Of a stretch of DNA of 64,000 bases, positions 7,666 through 15,850 are shown piece by piece. A model generated the notes under the pieces. It was not told where the DNA came from and did no database searches. It saw only the letters and a program-made list of their open reading frames with translations. Each line of letters opens with the position of its first letter. The stretch's first letter is position 1. The stretch is from Gammaproteobacteria bacterium (GTDB lineage: Bacteria > Pseudomonadota > Gammaproteobacteria > Pseudomonadales > UBA5518): positions 2,232,001 to 2,296,000 of the forward strand of contig JADIYI010000008.1 in the NCBI GenBank assembly GCA_016705365.1, written 5' to 3'. Both the position numbers and the translations under genes were made by a program.

Positions 7666-8885
7666 CAGGAAATGGCGAGAGGCAGGGAGTCGAAACCGCG
7701 AAAGCGCGCGCGGCGCGAACGCACCGGCTCGCCGCTTAGCCTTAATTCAGGAAAGCGTTCGAAGATCCGTGCGATCGCCACGCGACCCTCGAGGCGCGCC
7801 ACGTTGAGTCCGGCGCAGGTGTGTATACCGGCGCCGAAGGCAAGATGCGGGTTCGGGTCGCGCGCGATGTCGAAGCGATCGGGGTCGCTGAATACCTGCG
7901 GGTCGCGGTTTGCCGCGCCGATGCACAGGGTCAGAATCGAGCCCTTGGGAATTGCCACGCCGCGGATCGCGGTATCCTCGCGTGCGGTCCGGTTGCCGAG
8001 CTGGTTGGAACTTTCGTAGCGCAGGATTTCCTCCACCGCGGATTCGATCAGCGCGGGTTCAGCCCGCAGGCGGGCGAGTTCCCGCGGGTGGGTGAGCAAC
8101 AGGTGGATGCCGTTGCCGATCAGGTTGCTGGTGGTCTCGTGGCCGGCGTTCAGCAGGAAGATGCACTGGTGATACAGCTCGGTTTCCGAGAGACGGTAGC
8201 CATCCGATTCCCAGCGGATGAGGCGGGCCAGAATATCGTCTTCATCGTTGCTGAGGTGATGGCGGCGGCGCTCGACGAATTCGGCGAGAAATTCCAGCAT
8301 CTCCTCGACGCAGCGGTTGCCGAGCGCAATCTGCTGCGCCGACAGCCCGACTTCGAGCGCACCGAGAATCGCCAATGACCAGCGCCGCAGCGGGGCGCGC
8401 TCATCGGGCGGAATGCGCAGCAGGTTGCCGATGATTTCCACCGGTATTGCGGCGGCATAATCGGCGATCAGATCGAACTCGCGCCGTTGCGCGATGCCAT
8501 CCAGCAGATCGTCCACCAGGCGCATGAGTCCAGGTTCCATCGCCACTATCATCTTTGGCGACAGCGCGTTGCCGAAGGCCTTGCGCACATGGGTATGCAA
8601 CGGCGGATCATTGAACACCAGGCTGGCGGTATGATGCCGGTACAGTGGCGCATCCGCGCCGAATACAGGCTCGAACTGGGTTCGCTTGTCGGAACTGAAC
8701 AACTTCGCGTTGCGGTACACGCTGTTGATGTCGTCGTGACGGCTGAGGAAAAAGCTGCCGTCGGGACAACGGTACACCGGCGCATGTTCGCGCAGTGCGG
8801 CATATACCGGAAAGGGATTGGCATAGTAGTCGTCGTCGAGCTGACGCAGGTCAAATACCGGGAGCGGAGCAGGTGCTGCTGTCAT
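7665..8885 (-). CDS. Cytochrome P450
   Basis: 406 residues, normal for a soluble bacterial P450. Visible motifs are the I-helix LLNAGHETTSN (oxygen activation), K-helix ExxR in EEILRYES, and the haem loop LAFGAGIHTCAGLNVARLE with the proximal Cys. No reductase is fused and no ferredoxin gene is nearby, so electrons must come from elsewhere. The start at 8885 is chosen for MTAAPAPLPVFDLRQL with AGGA upstream; a longer frame upstream has no support. The substrate (terpenoid, fatty acid or similar) cannot be told from sequence. Confidence 0.95.
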   Translation of the reverse strand: MTAAPAPLPVFDLRQLDDDYYANPFPVYAALREHAPVYRCPDGSFFLSRHDDINSVYRNAKLFSSDKRTQFEPVFGADAPLYRHHTASLVFNDPPLHTHVRKAFGNALSPKMIVAMEPGLMRLVDDLLDGIAQRREFDLIADYAAAIPVEIIGNLLRIPPDERAPLRRWSLAILGALEVGLSAQQIALGNRCVEEMLEFLAEFVERRRHHLSNDEDDILARLIRWESDGYRLSETELYHQCIFLLNAGHETTSNLIGNGIHLLLTHPRELARLRAEPALIESAVEEILRYESSNQLGNRTAREDTAIRGVAIPKGSILTLCIGAANRDPQVFSDPDRFDIARDPNPHLAFGAGIHTCAGLNVARLEGRVAIARIFERFPELRLSGEPVRSRRARFRGFDSLPLAIS

Positions 8886-9163
8886 GAAGAAATTTCCTGG
8901 GCGGGCGCCTTGTCCCGGGTATGGATGCATTGCCGAAAGCAACCGGACAGTTGACCCGGTGCGTGCTTGCGTGCACCACGCAATATATGACAAGAACACG
9001 ACTTGCCACTGCCAAGGGTGCTGATTGCCAGGGCACCCAGCGCATTGACGACCATATCCCAAATCGTGTCGGTCAAGCCCGATGGATCGCCGAGCATGTT
9101 TTTTTCCGGGGCCGGACCTTGGGAGAGACCGTCCATTCTGCTCGATACCTGTGGGGCAATCAC
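8882..9163 (-). pseudogene. Possible C-terminal fragment of a small membrane protein
   Basis: This frame between the UspA and P450 genes contains GLTDTIWDMVVNALGALAIS, which resembles the last membrane helix of YjdF/VanZ-like integral membrane proteins (TDTxxDLxxNxLGAL). Only that ~40-residue stretch is protein-like; no full gene precedes it. Its stop overlaps the P450 start (ATGA). I read it as a leftover 3' end, with low certainty. The remainder of 8886-9175 holds nothing else I can support. Confidence 0.25.
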
Positions 9164-9175
9164 GGGTGTGCAGGG

Positions 9176-10072
9176 CTATTCCCTGACACCGTGCGGGTTG
9201 CAGATCAGGACGTCGCAACTCGCAGCTTCCAGTACCCGGCGTGTGACGCTGCCCAGCAGCGCCCGCCGGATCAGACTAGTGCTGCCGGGACCCAGCGCGA
9301 TCAGGCCCACGTGCGGATCCCGCGTCGCCCGGACAAGGGATTTCGCCGGATCGCTGGCGATCACCCGCGTCGTGCTTTGTGTCGGGCGATGGGCCAGCTG
9401 CTCCGAGATGGCGTGCATGCAGGCCTTCGCCTTGCGGACAAGGGCATCGCGATGAGCCGCCACACTTGCCTGTCCGTGGCCCGCGCGCCGCATCGCTTCT
9501 TCGAACGGTGGCGGAATCCGCACGACATGGACCAGACGCAGCCCTGCCAACGGAAACAGCGCGGCCACGAACGCCACGAGCGCACCGGATTCATCGGATG
9601 CATCCGTGGCCACCACCACGCGTTCATAGGCTTGTGTAACCGGCCGTTTGACTACCAACACTGGCGAGCAGGCTGCACGGATCACGCGGTCGGTCGTCGA
9701 GCCTATCACTTTCGCAAGTATCGATTCGCCCTCGTGCGCCATCATCACGACCAGATCGGCGCCGGTCTCATGGGTCTGCTCGATCAGGCGCAGGGACGGC
9801 GACCCGGTCTCAATACGAATGTCGATCCCGGGAACGTCGATTTCCTGTCTTGCAATGGCGGCCTCGATGTTTTCGCGGGCGATGAGCCGTATTTGATGCT
9901 GGATCAGGGCCAGGTCCGCGGGCGCAGGACCAAACCCGGTCAAGCTGTCGATGACATGAACAATGGTGAGTTTCGCCCGATGCGCACGGGCAATTTCCGC
10001 AGCACGCGCCAGCACCGCATCATTCTGCGGAAACTGTCCCACGGCAGCGAGGACATTTCCTGTCTGATTCAT
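9176..10072 (-). CDS. Tandem UspA universal stress protein
   Basis: 298 residues made of two UspA domains (about 1-145 and 150-298). Each has the alpha/beta fold and a glycine-rich nucleotide loop: GESILAKVIGSTTDRV in the first, GPGSTSLIRRALLGSVTRRV in the second. ATG 10072 follows a clear GGGAG site; earlier in-frame starts lack one. Such proteins are cytoplasmic stress or energy-state sensors. It lies downstream of the N-ATPase operon on the same strand with a 354-base gap, so a separate promoter is likely. Confidence 0.92.
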   Translation of the reverse strand: MNQTGNVLAAVGQFPQNDAVLARAAEIARAHRAKLTIVHVIDSLTGFGPAPADLALIQHQIRLIARENIEAAIARQEIDVPGIDIRIETGSPSLRLIEQTHETGADLVVMMAHEGESILAKVIGSTTDRVIRAACSPVLVVKRPVTQAYERVVVATDASDESGALVAFVAALFPLAGLRLVHVVRIPPPFEEAMRRAGHGQASVAAHRDALVRKAKACMHAISEQLAHRPTQSTTRVIASDPAKSLVRATRDPHVGLIALGPGSTSLIRRALLGSVTRRVLEAASCDVLICNPHGVRE

Positions 10073-10387
10073 TGCACCCACTCCCTTGATTGCGTCAGGT
10101 CCATCATAGCCCCTACTGTTAGCTGGTGCGGTGGCAGGGTGCGCCGGGTCTGTCGGGATAGGTTTGCGACCGGTGTCGTTCGCTCGGGCATCGATCTGGA
10201 CACCTATAAAAAGGCCTGATCGTTCTGTGCCGTGAAAGAAGTGGGGCCCCCAGGCTGCCCTTTGTTGGCACTCACGATCCATGCCCGGAATGGAACAAAT
10301 GAGGAACAGGGAGCGCAGCACGGCGAAGCGCAGCGTTGCGCCGCGGCTGCGTTACACCATTGGCTGGAGCGTATAGTCACGCTGGAC

Positions 10388-10406
10388 ACACGCTCAAGGA
10401 GCGTGT
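10388..10406 (-). terminator. Hairpin downstream of the N-ATPase operon
   Basis: A perfect 8-bp stem (ACACGCTC/GAGCGTGT) with a 3-base loop starts about 20 bases after the atpG stop on the transcribed strand. There is no T-tract, so it is not a classical intrinsic terminator; it may stabilise the 3' end or help Rho-dependent ending. The rest of 10073-10426 shows no gene I can support; it must contain the uspA promoter, which I could not place with confidence. Confidence 0.3.
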
Positions 10407-10426
10407 CATCAATAACAAGGTTGCAA

Positions 10427-11323
10427 TCATCCACGCTCACCACGTCCGGGCTTTTTTTTCAGCGCTTCAAAACCAATGATGACATCCATCAGTTCGTTGG
10501 TGATTTCGGTTTGGCGGACGGATCTCAGCTCCCCCCGTACCTGCTCCAGGCGATCATCGACCGACTGTTCAGCCTGTTGCATCAGCGCCAGCCGTGCCGA
10601 ATTTTCGGTGACCATGGCTTCTGCCGAGGCGTGGAATACGCTGGCGAAGATATGACTGCGGATCAGTGAGGCCAGCAGGGTGTCCGGGGCCATGCTGTAG
10701 TCGGGCAGGGAACGCGAATGCCAGCGACTGCCGCGCCGCAGCAGGTTCGGCTCCAGTGGCAGCAGACGTTGTGTGACCGGCTCCCGCAGGCCATGCTCGC
10801 CACGCCGGGTAAACGCCAGGCTAACGGCGATACGGTACAACGGCTGGCCCCGGCTGATGACATCGATCCGGCTGACAATATCTCCCGCCAGGCGGCCAAT
10901 GCCTTCGGAGGAAGCCGGCGGCAGCAGAACGGCCTCAGGTGACAAATCCTGATCGGCCAGTGCGTCGTTCATCTGTGCACCGATACAGAGTAAACGCGGT
11001 TTCCCGATCGTTTGCGCCTGGCAGTGGTGTTTCACCAGCTCCGCGAGAATTTCGTTGTAGTTACCACAAAGCCCGTGGTCGGAACCAAAAACCACCAGCA
11101 AATGTTCGGCAGCATCCTTCGACTGCAGCGCAATCGCGCCGGTCCGGTGTGCGAAGGCTGAAAATCCCTGGAGGATGGTCTGGTGGTAGGCTTCGATCGA
11201 GCGAGCGGCATGCTCATAGGGGGCGGCGTTAATGGCCGACAGCGTTTTCATCGTATGGACGATGCCGCGAATGCTGGTCAGCGTATCGCTGTGGCGGGAA
11301 AGGATTTCAAGCGTCTGCGCCAT
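10427..11323 (-). CDS. atpG: N-type F-ATPase gamma subunit
   Basis: 298 residues. It is the central-shaft subunit of F1: the N-terminal helix contains SIRGIVHTMKTLSAI (the conserved MK.. rotor helix), FGSDHGLCGNYNE is the family signature, and the C-terminal helix contains RQTEITNELMDVIIGFEAL. It overlaps the end of atpA by 17 bases and is the last gene of the operon. It is more divergent from housekeeping gamma subunits than alpha and beta are, as expected for the N-ATPase class. The C-terminus is unusually basic (KKKPGRGERG). Confidence 0.92.
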   Translation of the reverse strand: MAQTLEILSRHSDTLTSIRGIVHTMKTLSAINAAPYEHAARSIEAYHQTILQGFSAFAHRTGAIALQSKDAAEHLLVVFGSDHGLCGNYNEILAELVKHHCQAQTIGKPRLLCIGAQMNDALADQDLSPEAVLLPPASSEGIGRLAGDIVSRIDVISRGQPLYRIAVSLAFTRRGEHGLREPVTQRLLPLEPNLLRRGSRWHSRSLPDYSMAPDTLLASLIRSHIFASVFHASAEAMVTENSARLALMQQAEQSVDDRLEQVRGELRSVRQTEITNELMDVIIGFEALKKKPGRGERG

Positions 11324-12908
11324 CGCCGACCTCGTCTGCGATTGACTGGCCGCTGGCCGACAGGGCGCTGCGAGCCGTCTCGATAATCAGCGCGCGATCT
11401 TCCGGATGCAGGGCCCGGTTTTCGGTGATGCGCTCGTCAATCGCCTGCAATTGCCTTTGTGCGGCGGCTCGGACACGGGCCATGGCATCCGTCACCTTTT
11501 GCTCAGACAGCCCGTCAAACAGGCCTTCCATCGCCGCCACCAGCACCGTCAGTTGCTCAACGGCCGGCATCGGGTCGCGCTCGGCCTGGCGCAGGGCTGC
11601 TCGAACCGCCGCACCCCGGGTCAGGCGTGCCCGGGTGACATCATCCAGCCGCGTGCCAAAGCGGGCAAAGTCTTCCAGTTCCTCAAACTGCGACAGCGTA
11701 ACCCGCAGGTTACCGGCTACTTCGCGCAGTGCGCGGCTCTGTGCCTTGCCGCCCACGCGGGAAACCGACAGCCCCAGATCGACGGCGGGAAACTGATTTT
11801 TGCGGACCAGTCGCGGCGACAGGTAGATCTGGCCATCGGTAATCGATATCAGGTTGGTCGGGATGTAGGCCGACAGGTTCTCGGCCTGGGTTTCCACCAC
11901 CGGCAACGCGGTGATCGAGCCACCGCCGGCCTCCTGGGTGAACTGGCCGGCACGTTCCAGCAGGCGGGCATGAACATAGAAAATATCACCGGGAAAAGCC
12001 TCCCGCCCCGGTGGTCGGCGTAACAGTAATGACAGCTCCCGGTAAGAGCGGGCATGGTGAGTCAGGTCGTCAAACACCACCAGTACATCCTGCCCCTGGT
12101 CGGAAAAATATTCGGCCATGGCCATGGCTGCATAGGGTGCCACGTAGGCCAGGCCCGGAGTCTCCTCGTCACCGGCGGAGATAACCAGGCTGCGGGCCAT
12201 CATGTTGCCTTTTTTCAGGGCTCTGATCACCCGGGATACCGCGTCGCCACGCTGACCAATGGCGCAATAGATGCACGTGAGCTGTGAACGGGTCTGGTTC
12301 AGTATGGTATCCACCGCAATCGAGGTTTTGCCGGTCTGGCGATCACCGATGATCAGTTCACGCTGACCCAGACCCACCGGTACCGCAGCGTCGATCGCCT
12401 TGATGCCGGTGGCCAGTGGCCGGGAAATGGCAGATCGGCTGAGGATGCCCGGGGCCTCGGCTTCAATGGGGTGCTCGGCCACCGCCGTGATCGGGCCCAG
12501 GCCATCCCGGGGGCGACCCATGGCGTCCATCACCCGGCCCAGCAATGCGGGGCCAACCGGCACACTCACTACTTTGCGGGTGCGGCGCACATCCTCGCCC
12601 AGAGTGATGAGTTCGGAAGGCCCCAGCAGGATAACGCCCAACCGGCCTGGCTCAAGGTCCAGCACGATGCCGCGCACGCCGGATGCAAATACCAGCAACT
12701 CGTCCGCCAGGGCACGGGCCAGGCCGGAGACGACGGCAACGCCGTCGCCTACTTCGGTCACGGTGCCGACTTCGGTAAGCACCGGTGCGGGTGAGGGGGT
12801 CGCCAGCAGTGCTGTCCGCCACGCGTGAAAGTGCTTGTCAGACCGACCGTCAGATCGGCCTTCTGCCAGGCTGCCATCGGCACTGGTTATGGTGTTCTCA
12901 TCCACCAT
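11307..12908 (-). CDS. atpA: N-type F-ATPase alpha subunit
   Basis: 533 residues. It has the regulatory nucleotide-binding P-loop GDRQTGKTS, then YCAIGQRGDAVSRV and ALPVVETQAENLSAYIPTN, all characteristic of F1 alpha. It is one of six hexamer subunits and is largely non-catalytic. The start MVDENTITS at 12908 overlaps the atpF stop by 11 bases, so b and alpha are coupled; an upstream in-frame ATG lies within atpF. There is an N-terminal extension of about 40 polar residues before the family core begins. Confidence 0.96.
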   Translation of the reverse strand: MVDENTITSADGSLAEGRSDGRSDKHFHAWRTALLATPSPAPVLTEVGTVTEVGDGVAVVSGLARALADELLVFASGVRGIVLDLEPGRLGVILLGPSELITLGEDVRRTRKVVSVPVGPALLGRVMDAMGRPRDGLGPITAVAEHPIEAEAPGILSRSAISRPLATGIKAIDAAVPVGLGQRELIIGDRQTGKTSIAVDTILNQTRSQLTCIYCAIGQRGDAVSRVIRALKKGNMMARSLVISAGDEETPGLAYVAPYAAMAMAEYFSDQGQDVLVVFDDLTHHARSYRELSLLLRRPPGREAFPGDIFYVHARLLERAGQFTQEAGGGSITALPVVETQAENLSAYIPTNLISITDGQIYLSPRLVRKNQFPAVDLGLSVSRVGGKAQSRALREVAGNLRVTLSQFEELEDFARFGTRLDDVTRARLTRGAAVRAALRQAERDPMPAVEQLTVLVAAMEGLFDGLSEQKVTDAMARVRAAAQRQLQAIDERITENRALHPEDRALIIETARSALSASGQSIADEVGDGADA

Positions 12909-13668
12909 CGGGTTGCATCCGGCCGGAAGCGCCGGCGGCCAGACGCTCATTCAACAGGGCGCCAAACTCATCGGTGTAGCTGTCGATGGTCCAGGCGACC
13001 TGGGCCCCACCGACGCGCAGGACCAGTCCGGGTGCCTGCTGCGGATCGGTTTCAAACCGCAGCGCCATGCCGGGCAGCAGATTCTCCATATCCGCCTGCA
13101 TCTGCGCATGGGCTGCCTCGGGCAGCGTGTCACGAGTGGTGGCCACCGCCTCGGTGCTGTCGCCGGCGGCCTGTGACAGTTCATGGGCAATCGGCTGCAG
13201 CCGCGCGCTCACATGACGGACGATGGCAGCTTCCAGCGTTTCGTCAGCCAGGTCGCGCAGCGCTTTGCGGGTCAGCTCCAGCAGGGCTTCTTCCCCGGCC
13301 CGGTGCAGTTGGGCGGTGAACTTGTGGCGTTCCCGGTCCAGATACCTGTGCCAGTCCTTCTGCTCCTGCTCGAGCGTGGCGCGGGCGTCTGCCAGCAGCG
13401 TATCGCGCTGGCTTTCCGAGGCCCTGAGCGCCTGTTCGACCCTCGCATCCTGGTCCGATAGCAACTGCATTTGCTGTTTCCGGTATTCCGCTTCTGCCGC
13501 CTGCGCCTTTTTCTGTGCCTCTCCGGCCTCCGCCATGCGTCGGGTAATTTCGGCCTCGCGGGCGTCGATGCCGTCGAGGATCGGGCGGTAGAGAAAGCGC
13601 TTCAGCAGCCAGACCAGCACCAGGAAATTGGCGATCTGCGCGACAACGGTAATCCAGTCGATGGACAT
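12898..13668 (-). CDS. atpF: N-type F-ATPase b subunit, extended with delta-like C-terminus
   Basis: 256 residues, about 100 longer than a usual b subunit. It has one N-terminal membrane helix (about 5-22, WITVVAQIANFLVLVWLL), a long charged coiled coil (about 35-160), then an extra domain (about 165-256) ending in a strand pattern VLRVGGAQVAWTIDSYTDEF. The operon has no separate delta gene, so this extension probably takes over the delta role of linking the stalk to F1. That function is inferred from family knowledge of N-ATPases. It is separated from atpE by 131 bases, the largest gap in the operon. Confidence 0.93.
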   Translation of the reverse strand: MSIDWITVVAQIANFLVLVWLLKRFLYRPILDGIDAREAEITRRMAEAGEAQKKAQAAEAEYRKQQMQLLSDQDARVEQALRASESQRDTLLADARATLEQEQKDWHRYLDRERHKFTAQLHRAGEEALLELTRKALRDLADETLEAAIVRHVSARLQPIAHELSQAAGDSTEAVATTRDTLPEAAHAQMQADMENLLPGMALRFETDPQQAPGLVLRVGGAQVAWTIDSYTDEFGALLNERLAAGASGRMQPDGG

Positions 13669-13695
13669 GGCCTGCGCCCCGTTTGGCTAATCCGC

Positions 13696-13712
13696 CCTGG
13701 CATCGTGCCAGG
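13696..13712 (-). other. Hairpin in the atpE-atpF intercistronic gap
   Basis: CCTGGCA and TGCCAGG form a perfect 7-bp stem with a 3-base loop in the only sizeable gap (131 bases) of an operon whose other genes mostly overlap. The c subunit is needed in many copies per complex, so a stem here could stabilise the upstream message or limit read-through into atpF. This role is an inference. Confidence 0.4.
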
Positions 13713-13799
13713 TGTGGATGTGGGTACTGGTGTCATGAATCAGAAAGTGCGAAAAAGTCCATCCGCAGTATTTTGTTCTCCTGTTTCTGATGCACGATG

Positions 13800-14078
13800 C
13801 TAGCCGCCTGCCGCAACCTGCATTGCGTCCCAGAAGGGATTGGCGAAGATGAGAATCATGGCCACCACAAAACAGTAAATAGCAGTCGATTCGATCATCG
13901 CCAGGCTGACGAACAGGGTTCGGGACAAAGTCGGTGCGGCATCCGGTTGCTGGGCAATCGCCGCAATCGCGGCGGCTGCTGCCCGTCCTTCGCCCAAGGC
14001 GGGGCCGATTGAACCGATCGCTATCGTAAGGCCGGCGGTGAAAATGGAAATGGCCGCGATAATCGAGAGATCCGTCAT
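13800..14078 (-). CDS. atpE: N-type F-ATPase c subunit (two-carboxylate rotor)
   Basis: 92 residues with two membrane helices joined by a polar loop (IAQQPDAAP). The ion site in helix 2 is ESTAIY (Glu63, Ser64, Thr65, Tyr68), identical in pattern to sodium-binding c subunits, while helix 1 has GEG with Glu30 where sodium-type rings have Gln. Two acidic groups per subunit are a hallmark of N-ATPases, and the second carboxylate leaves Na+ versus H+ specificity open from sequence alone. It overlaps atpB (ATGA). Confidence 0.96.
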   Translation of the reverse strand: MTDLSIIAAISIFTAGLTIAIGSIGPALGEGRAAAAAIAAIAQQPDAAPTLSRTLFVSLAMIESTAIYCFVVAMILIFANPFWDAMQVAAGG

Positions 14079-14791
14079 GATTTATCCCCTTTAGGTACTG
14101 ATGGCTCTGGTTGCTGCGCTGAAGACTCCGGCTCTGCCGTCGCGGATGAAATATAGACGGTCGCCAGAATGGCAAAAATGTAGGCCTGGATCAGGCCGGT
14201 CAACAATCCCAGCATATCCATCACCACCGGGAAAAAGAACGGCGCGACCGTCAGCAGGATGGCTGCGATGACTGCACCACTCATGACGTTGCCGTAAAGC
14301 CGGATTGCCAGCGAGATACCCCGCGAGAACTCACCGATAATGTTGAAAGGCAGCATCACCATCGAGGGTTCAATAAAAGTTCGAAGGTAGCGCTTCACAC
14401 CGCTGCTGGCAATGCTGAACAAAGGTACCGCCACCAGCACCGACAGCGCCAGCGCCGCTGTCGTGGACAACGAGGCGGTGGGTGGCGAGAATCCGGGAAT
14501 TACCAGTAACAGGTTGGATAACGCAATGAACAAAAACAGGGTGCCGGCAAAATACATTACATGCCGCGCCGAATTCCGGGTGATTTCTTCAATCTGGCCC
14601 TGAATCGTCTGTACGATCACCTCCAGTGTTGTGCGCCAGCGATCAGGTGGCACATCGGCGCGCAGATTGCGGGTAATCACCCTGGAGATTCCCACCAGCA
14701 ACGCCATCACAATCCAGGTATTGACGATGGTGGCGTTTACCTTCCAGCTCCCCAGCGTAAACACAATGATCGCATCCGGTGAAAACTGCAT
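14075..14791 (-). CDS. atpB: N-type F-ATPase a subunit
   Basis: 238 residues and about five membrane helices. The essential stator arginine is Arg164 in ISLAIRLYGNVMSG, with IIGEFSRGIS just before it and a final helix LIQAYIFAILATVYIS. It forms the ion half-channels next to the c ring. The ATG shares its first base with the atpR stop (TAATG), so I reject longer upstream starts. The hydrophilic C-terminal tail (residues 221-238) is rich in Glu, Pro and Gln. Confidence 0.96.
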   Translation of the reverse strand: MQFSPDAIIVFTLGSWKVNATIVNTWIVMALLVGISRVITRNLRADVPPDRWRTTLEVIVQTIQGQIEEITRNSARHVMYFAGTLFLFIALSNLLLVIPGFSPPTASLSTTAALALSVLVAVPLFSIASSGVKRYLRTFIEPSMVMLPFNIIGEFSRGISLAIRLYGNVMSGAVIAAILLTVAPFFFPVVMDMLGLLTGLIQAYIFAILATVYISSATAEPESSAQQPEPSVPKGDKS

Positions 14792-15102
14792 TATGCGCCC
14801 ACTTGTTCGGGCAAGCCGGGTGCCCGGCTTGCGTTGGCCCAGAGCACGGCAGCCAGGCGCACAAGAAAAAACGCCAGTGCGTAGCCGGCCAGCGGCCAAG
14901 CGTTGGCTCCAGATGTCGTTACCCAGAAGCTGACGGCCAGCAGCATCGCAATCCGGCATGCCGAGCTGAATATCAGCAAGACTCCGGGGCGGGTGGAGCG
15001 CAGGGTCCGCCGCATACCCCAGGCCAGGCCGGCAAAAAACACCAGGCTGACGGGGACTCCGATGGAAAACCCCAGCAACACGGCCCCCCAGTCTATAACC
15101 AT
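14791..15102 (-). CDS. atpR: N-ATPase-specific membrane protein AtpR
   Basis: 103 residues with three predicted membrane helices (about 5-29, 38-61, 66-90). Arginines lie inside hydrophobic stretches (SACRIAML and LVRLAAV), unusual for a small membrane protein and typical of AtpR, a component found only in N-ATPase operons and proposed to work with the c subunit. The identification rests on position between atpQ and atpB plus this topology. GGGAG lies 10 bases before ATG 15102; a GTG immediately upstream is an alternative. Confidence 0.85.
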   Translation of the reverse strand: MVIDWGAVLLGFSIGVPVSLVFFAGLAWGMRRTLRSTRPGVLLIFSSACRIAMLLAVSFWVTTSGANAWPLAGYALAFFLVRLAAVLWANASRAPGLPEQVGA

Positions 15103-15143
15103 CACCGCTCGTCTCCCTTGCGCTTTGAGCCCTTGTTTTGCAC

Positions 15144-15443
15144 TTATTTACTCCGCGGCTTATTCGAGCTTTCCTTGTCGACCCAGTTCCAGGCGATCAT
15201 GCCACCGATCGCTGCGCCACCCAGAATCAAGACAATGGGCCAGGAAAAGTTCTGCGGCGCCACCCGGTTCAGCCACAATCCCAGAAACGCGCCGCCCACT
15301 GTTGGCACCGCGATGGCCCAGCCGATCATCCCGAAAGCACCCAATCCCCGCAAGGGACTGAAGCCCGGCTCATTCCGGGCACGCTGCATGCGCTCGGCAC
15401 GGCGGCGGATGGCGTCAGCCGAGTGATCGTTTTTCGGGTTCAT
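15144..15443 (-). CDS. atpQ: N-ATPase AtpQ (AtpI-like) membrane protein
   Basis: 99 residues: a charged N-terminus (about 1-30, Arg-rich) followed by two membrane helices, GLGAFGMIGWAIAVPTVGGA and WPIVLILGGAAIGGMIAW. This is the AtpI/AtpQ pattern, thought to assist c-ring assembly or ion access. The ATG overlaps the atpC stop (ATGA). The position after atpC matches the order D-C-Q-R-B-E-F-A-G that defines N-ATPase operons. Confidence 0.87.
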   Translation of the reverse strand: MNPKNDHSADAIRRRAERMQRARNEPGFSPLRGLGAFGMIGWAIAVPTVGGAFLGLWLNRVAPQNFSWPIVLILGGAAIGGMIAWNWVDKESSNKPRSK

Positions 15444-15850
15444 GCCAGTGGCTTCCGCAAGTCACCGAAACGGCGCACGATGCCCGCCTCAAGGCGTGAC
15501 AGCGCAGATCGGGCTACCCGTTCTTCCTCGTCAATTTCAATAAAGATGGCCCGTATTGTGTCATGCAGGGAATCCAGATTCTCGCCCTGAACACCGCGAC
15601 GGATTGCAATATCCACCTGATGGCCTTGCTTGACGAGCACACCCTCATCGATGCCGAAAAACTGCTCCCTACCGTCTGTACTGCTCAGGACCAGCACCGA
15701 CGGTACCAGTGCCGTGACAAAATCGATATGGTTGGGCAGCATGCCAAAAGCGCCATTCGCAGCGACGGCGAACAACCGTTGTGCGGTGCCTTCGAACAGG
15801 GTGCGCGTAGGCAGACGCAGCGTTATCTGCATGCTGTCCGCGAGACTCAT
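15440..15850 (-). CDS. atpC: N-type F-ATPase epsilon subunit
   Basis: 136 residues: an N-terminal beta sandwich (about 5-85, with GAFGMLPNHIDFVTAL, the conserved turn of epsilon) and a C-terminal helical hairpin (about 90-136). It couples the gamma shaft to the c ring and can inhibit ATP hydrolysis. Its start overlaps the atpD stop (ATGA). Placing epsilon directly after beta at the head of the operon is opposite to the housekeeping order and typical of the alternative ATPases. Confidence 0.93.
   Translation of the reverse strand: MSLADSMQITLRLPTRTLFEGTAQRLFAVAANGAFGMLPNHIDFVTALVPSVLVLSSTDGREQFFGIDEGVLVKQGHQVDIAIRRGVQGENLDSLHDTIRAIFIEIDEEERVARSALSRLEAGIVRRFGDLRKPLA

Noticed and set aside
10449..10456. 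Run of T bases considered as a terminator
   Set aside because: It encodes the Lys-rich C-terminus of atpG on the other strand and no stem precedes it in the right orientation.
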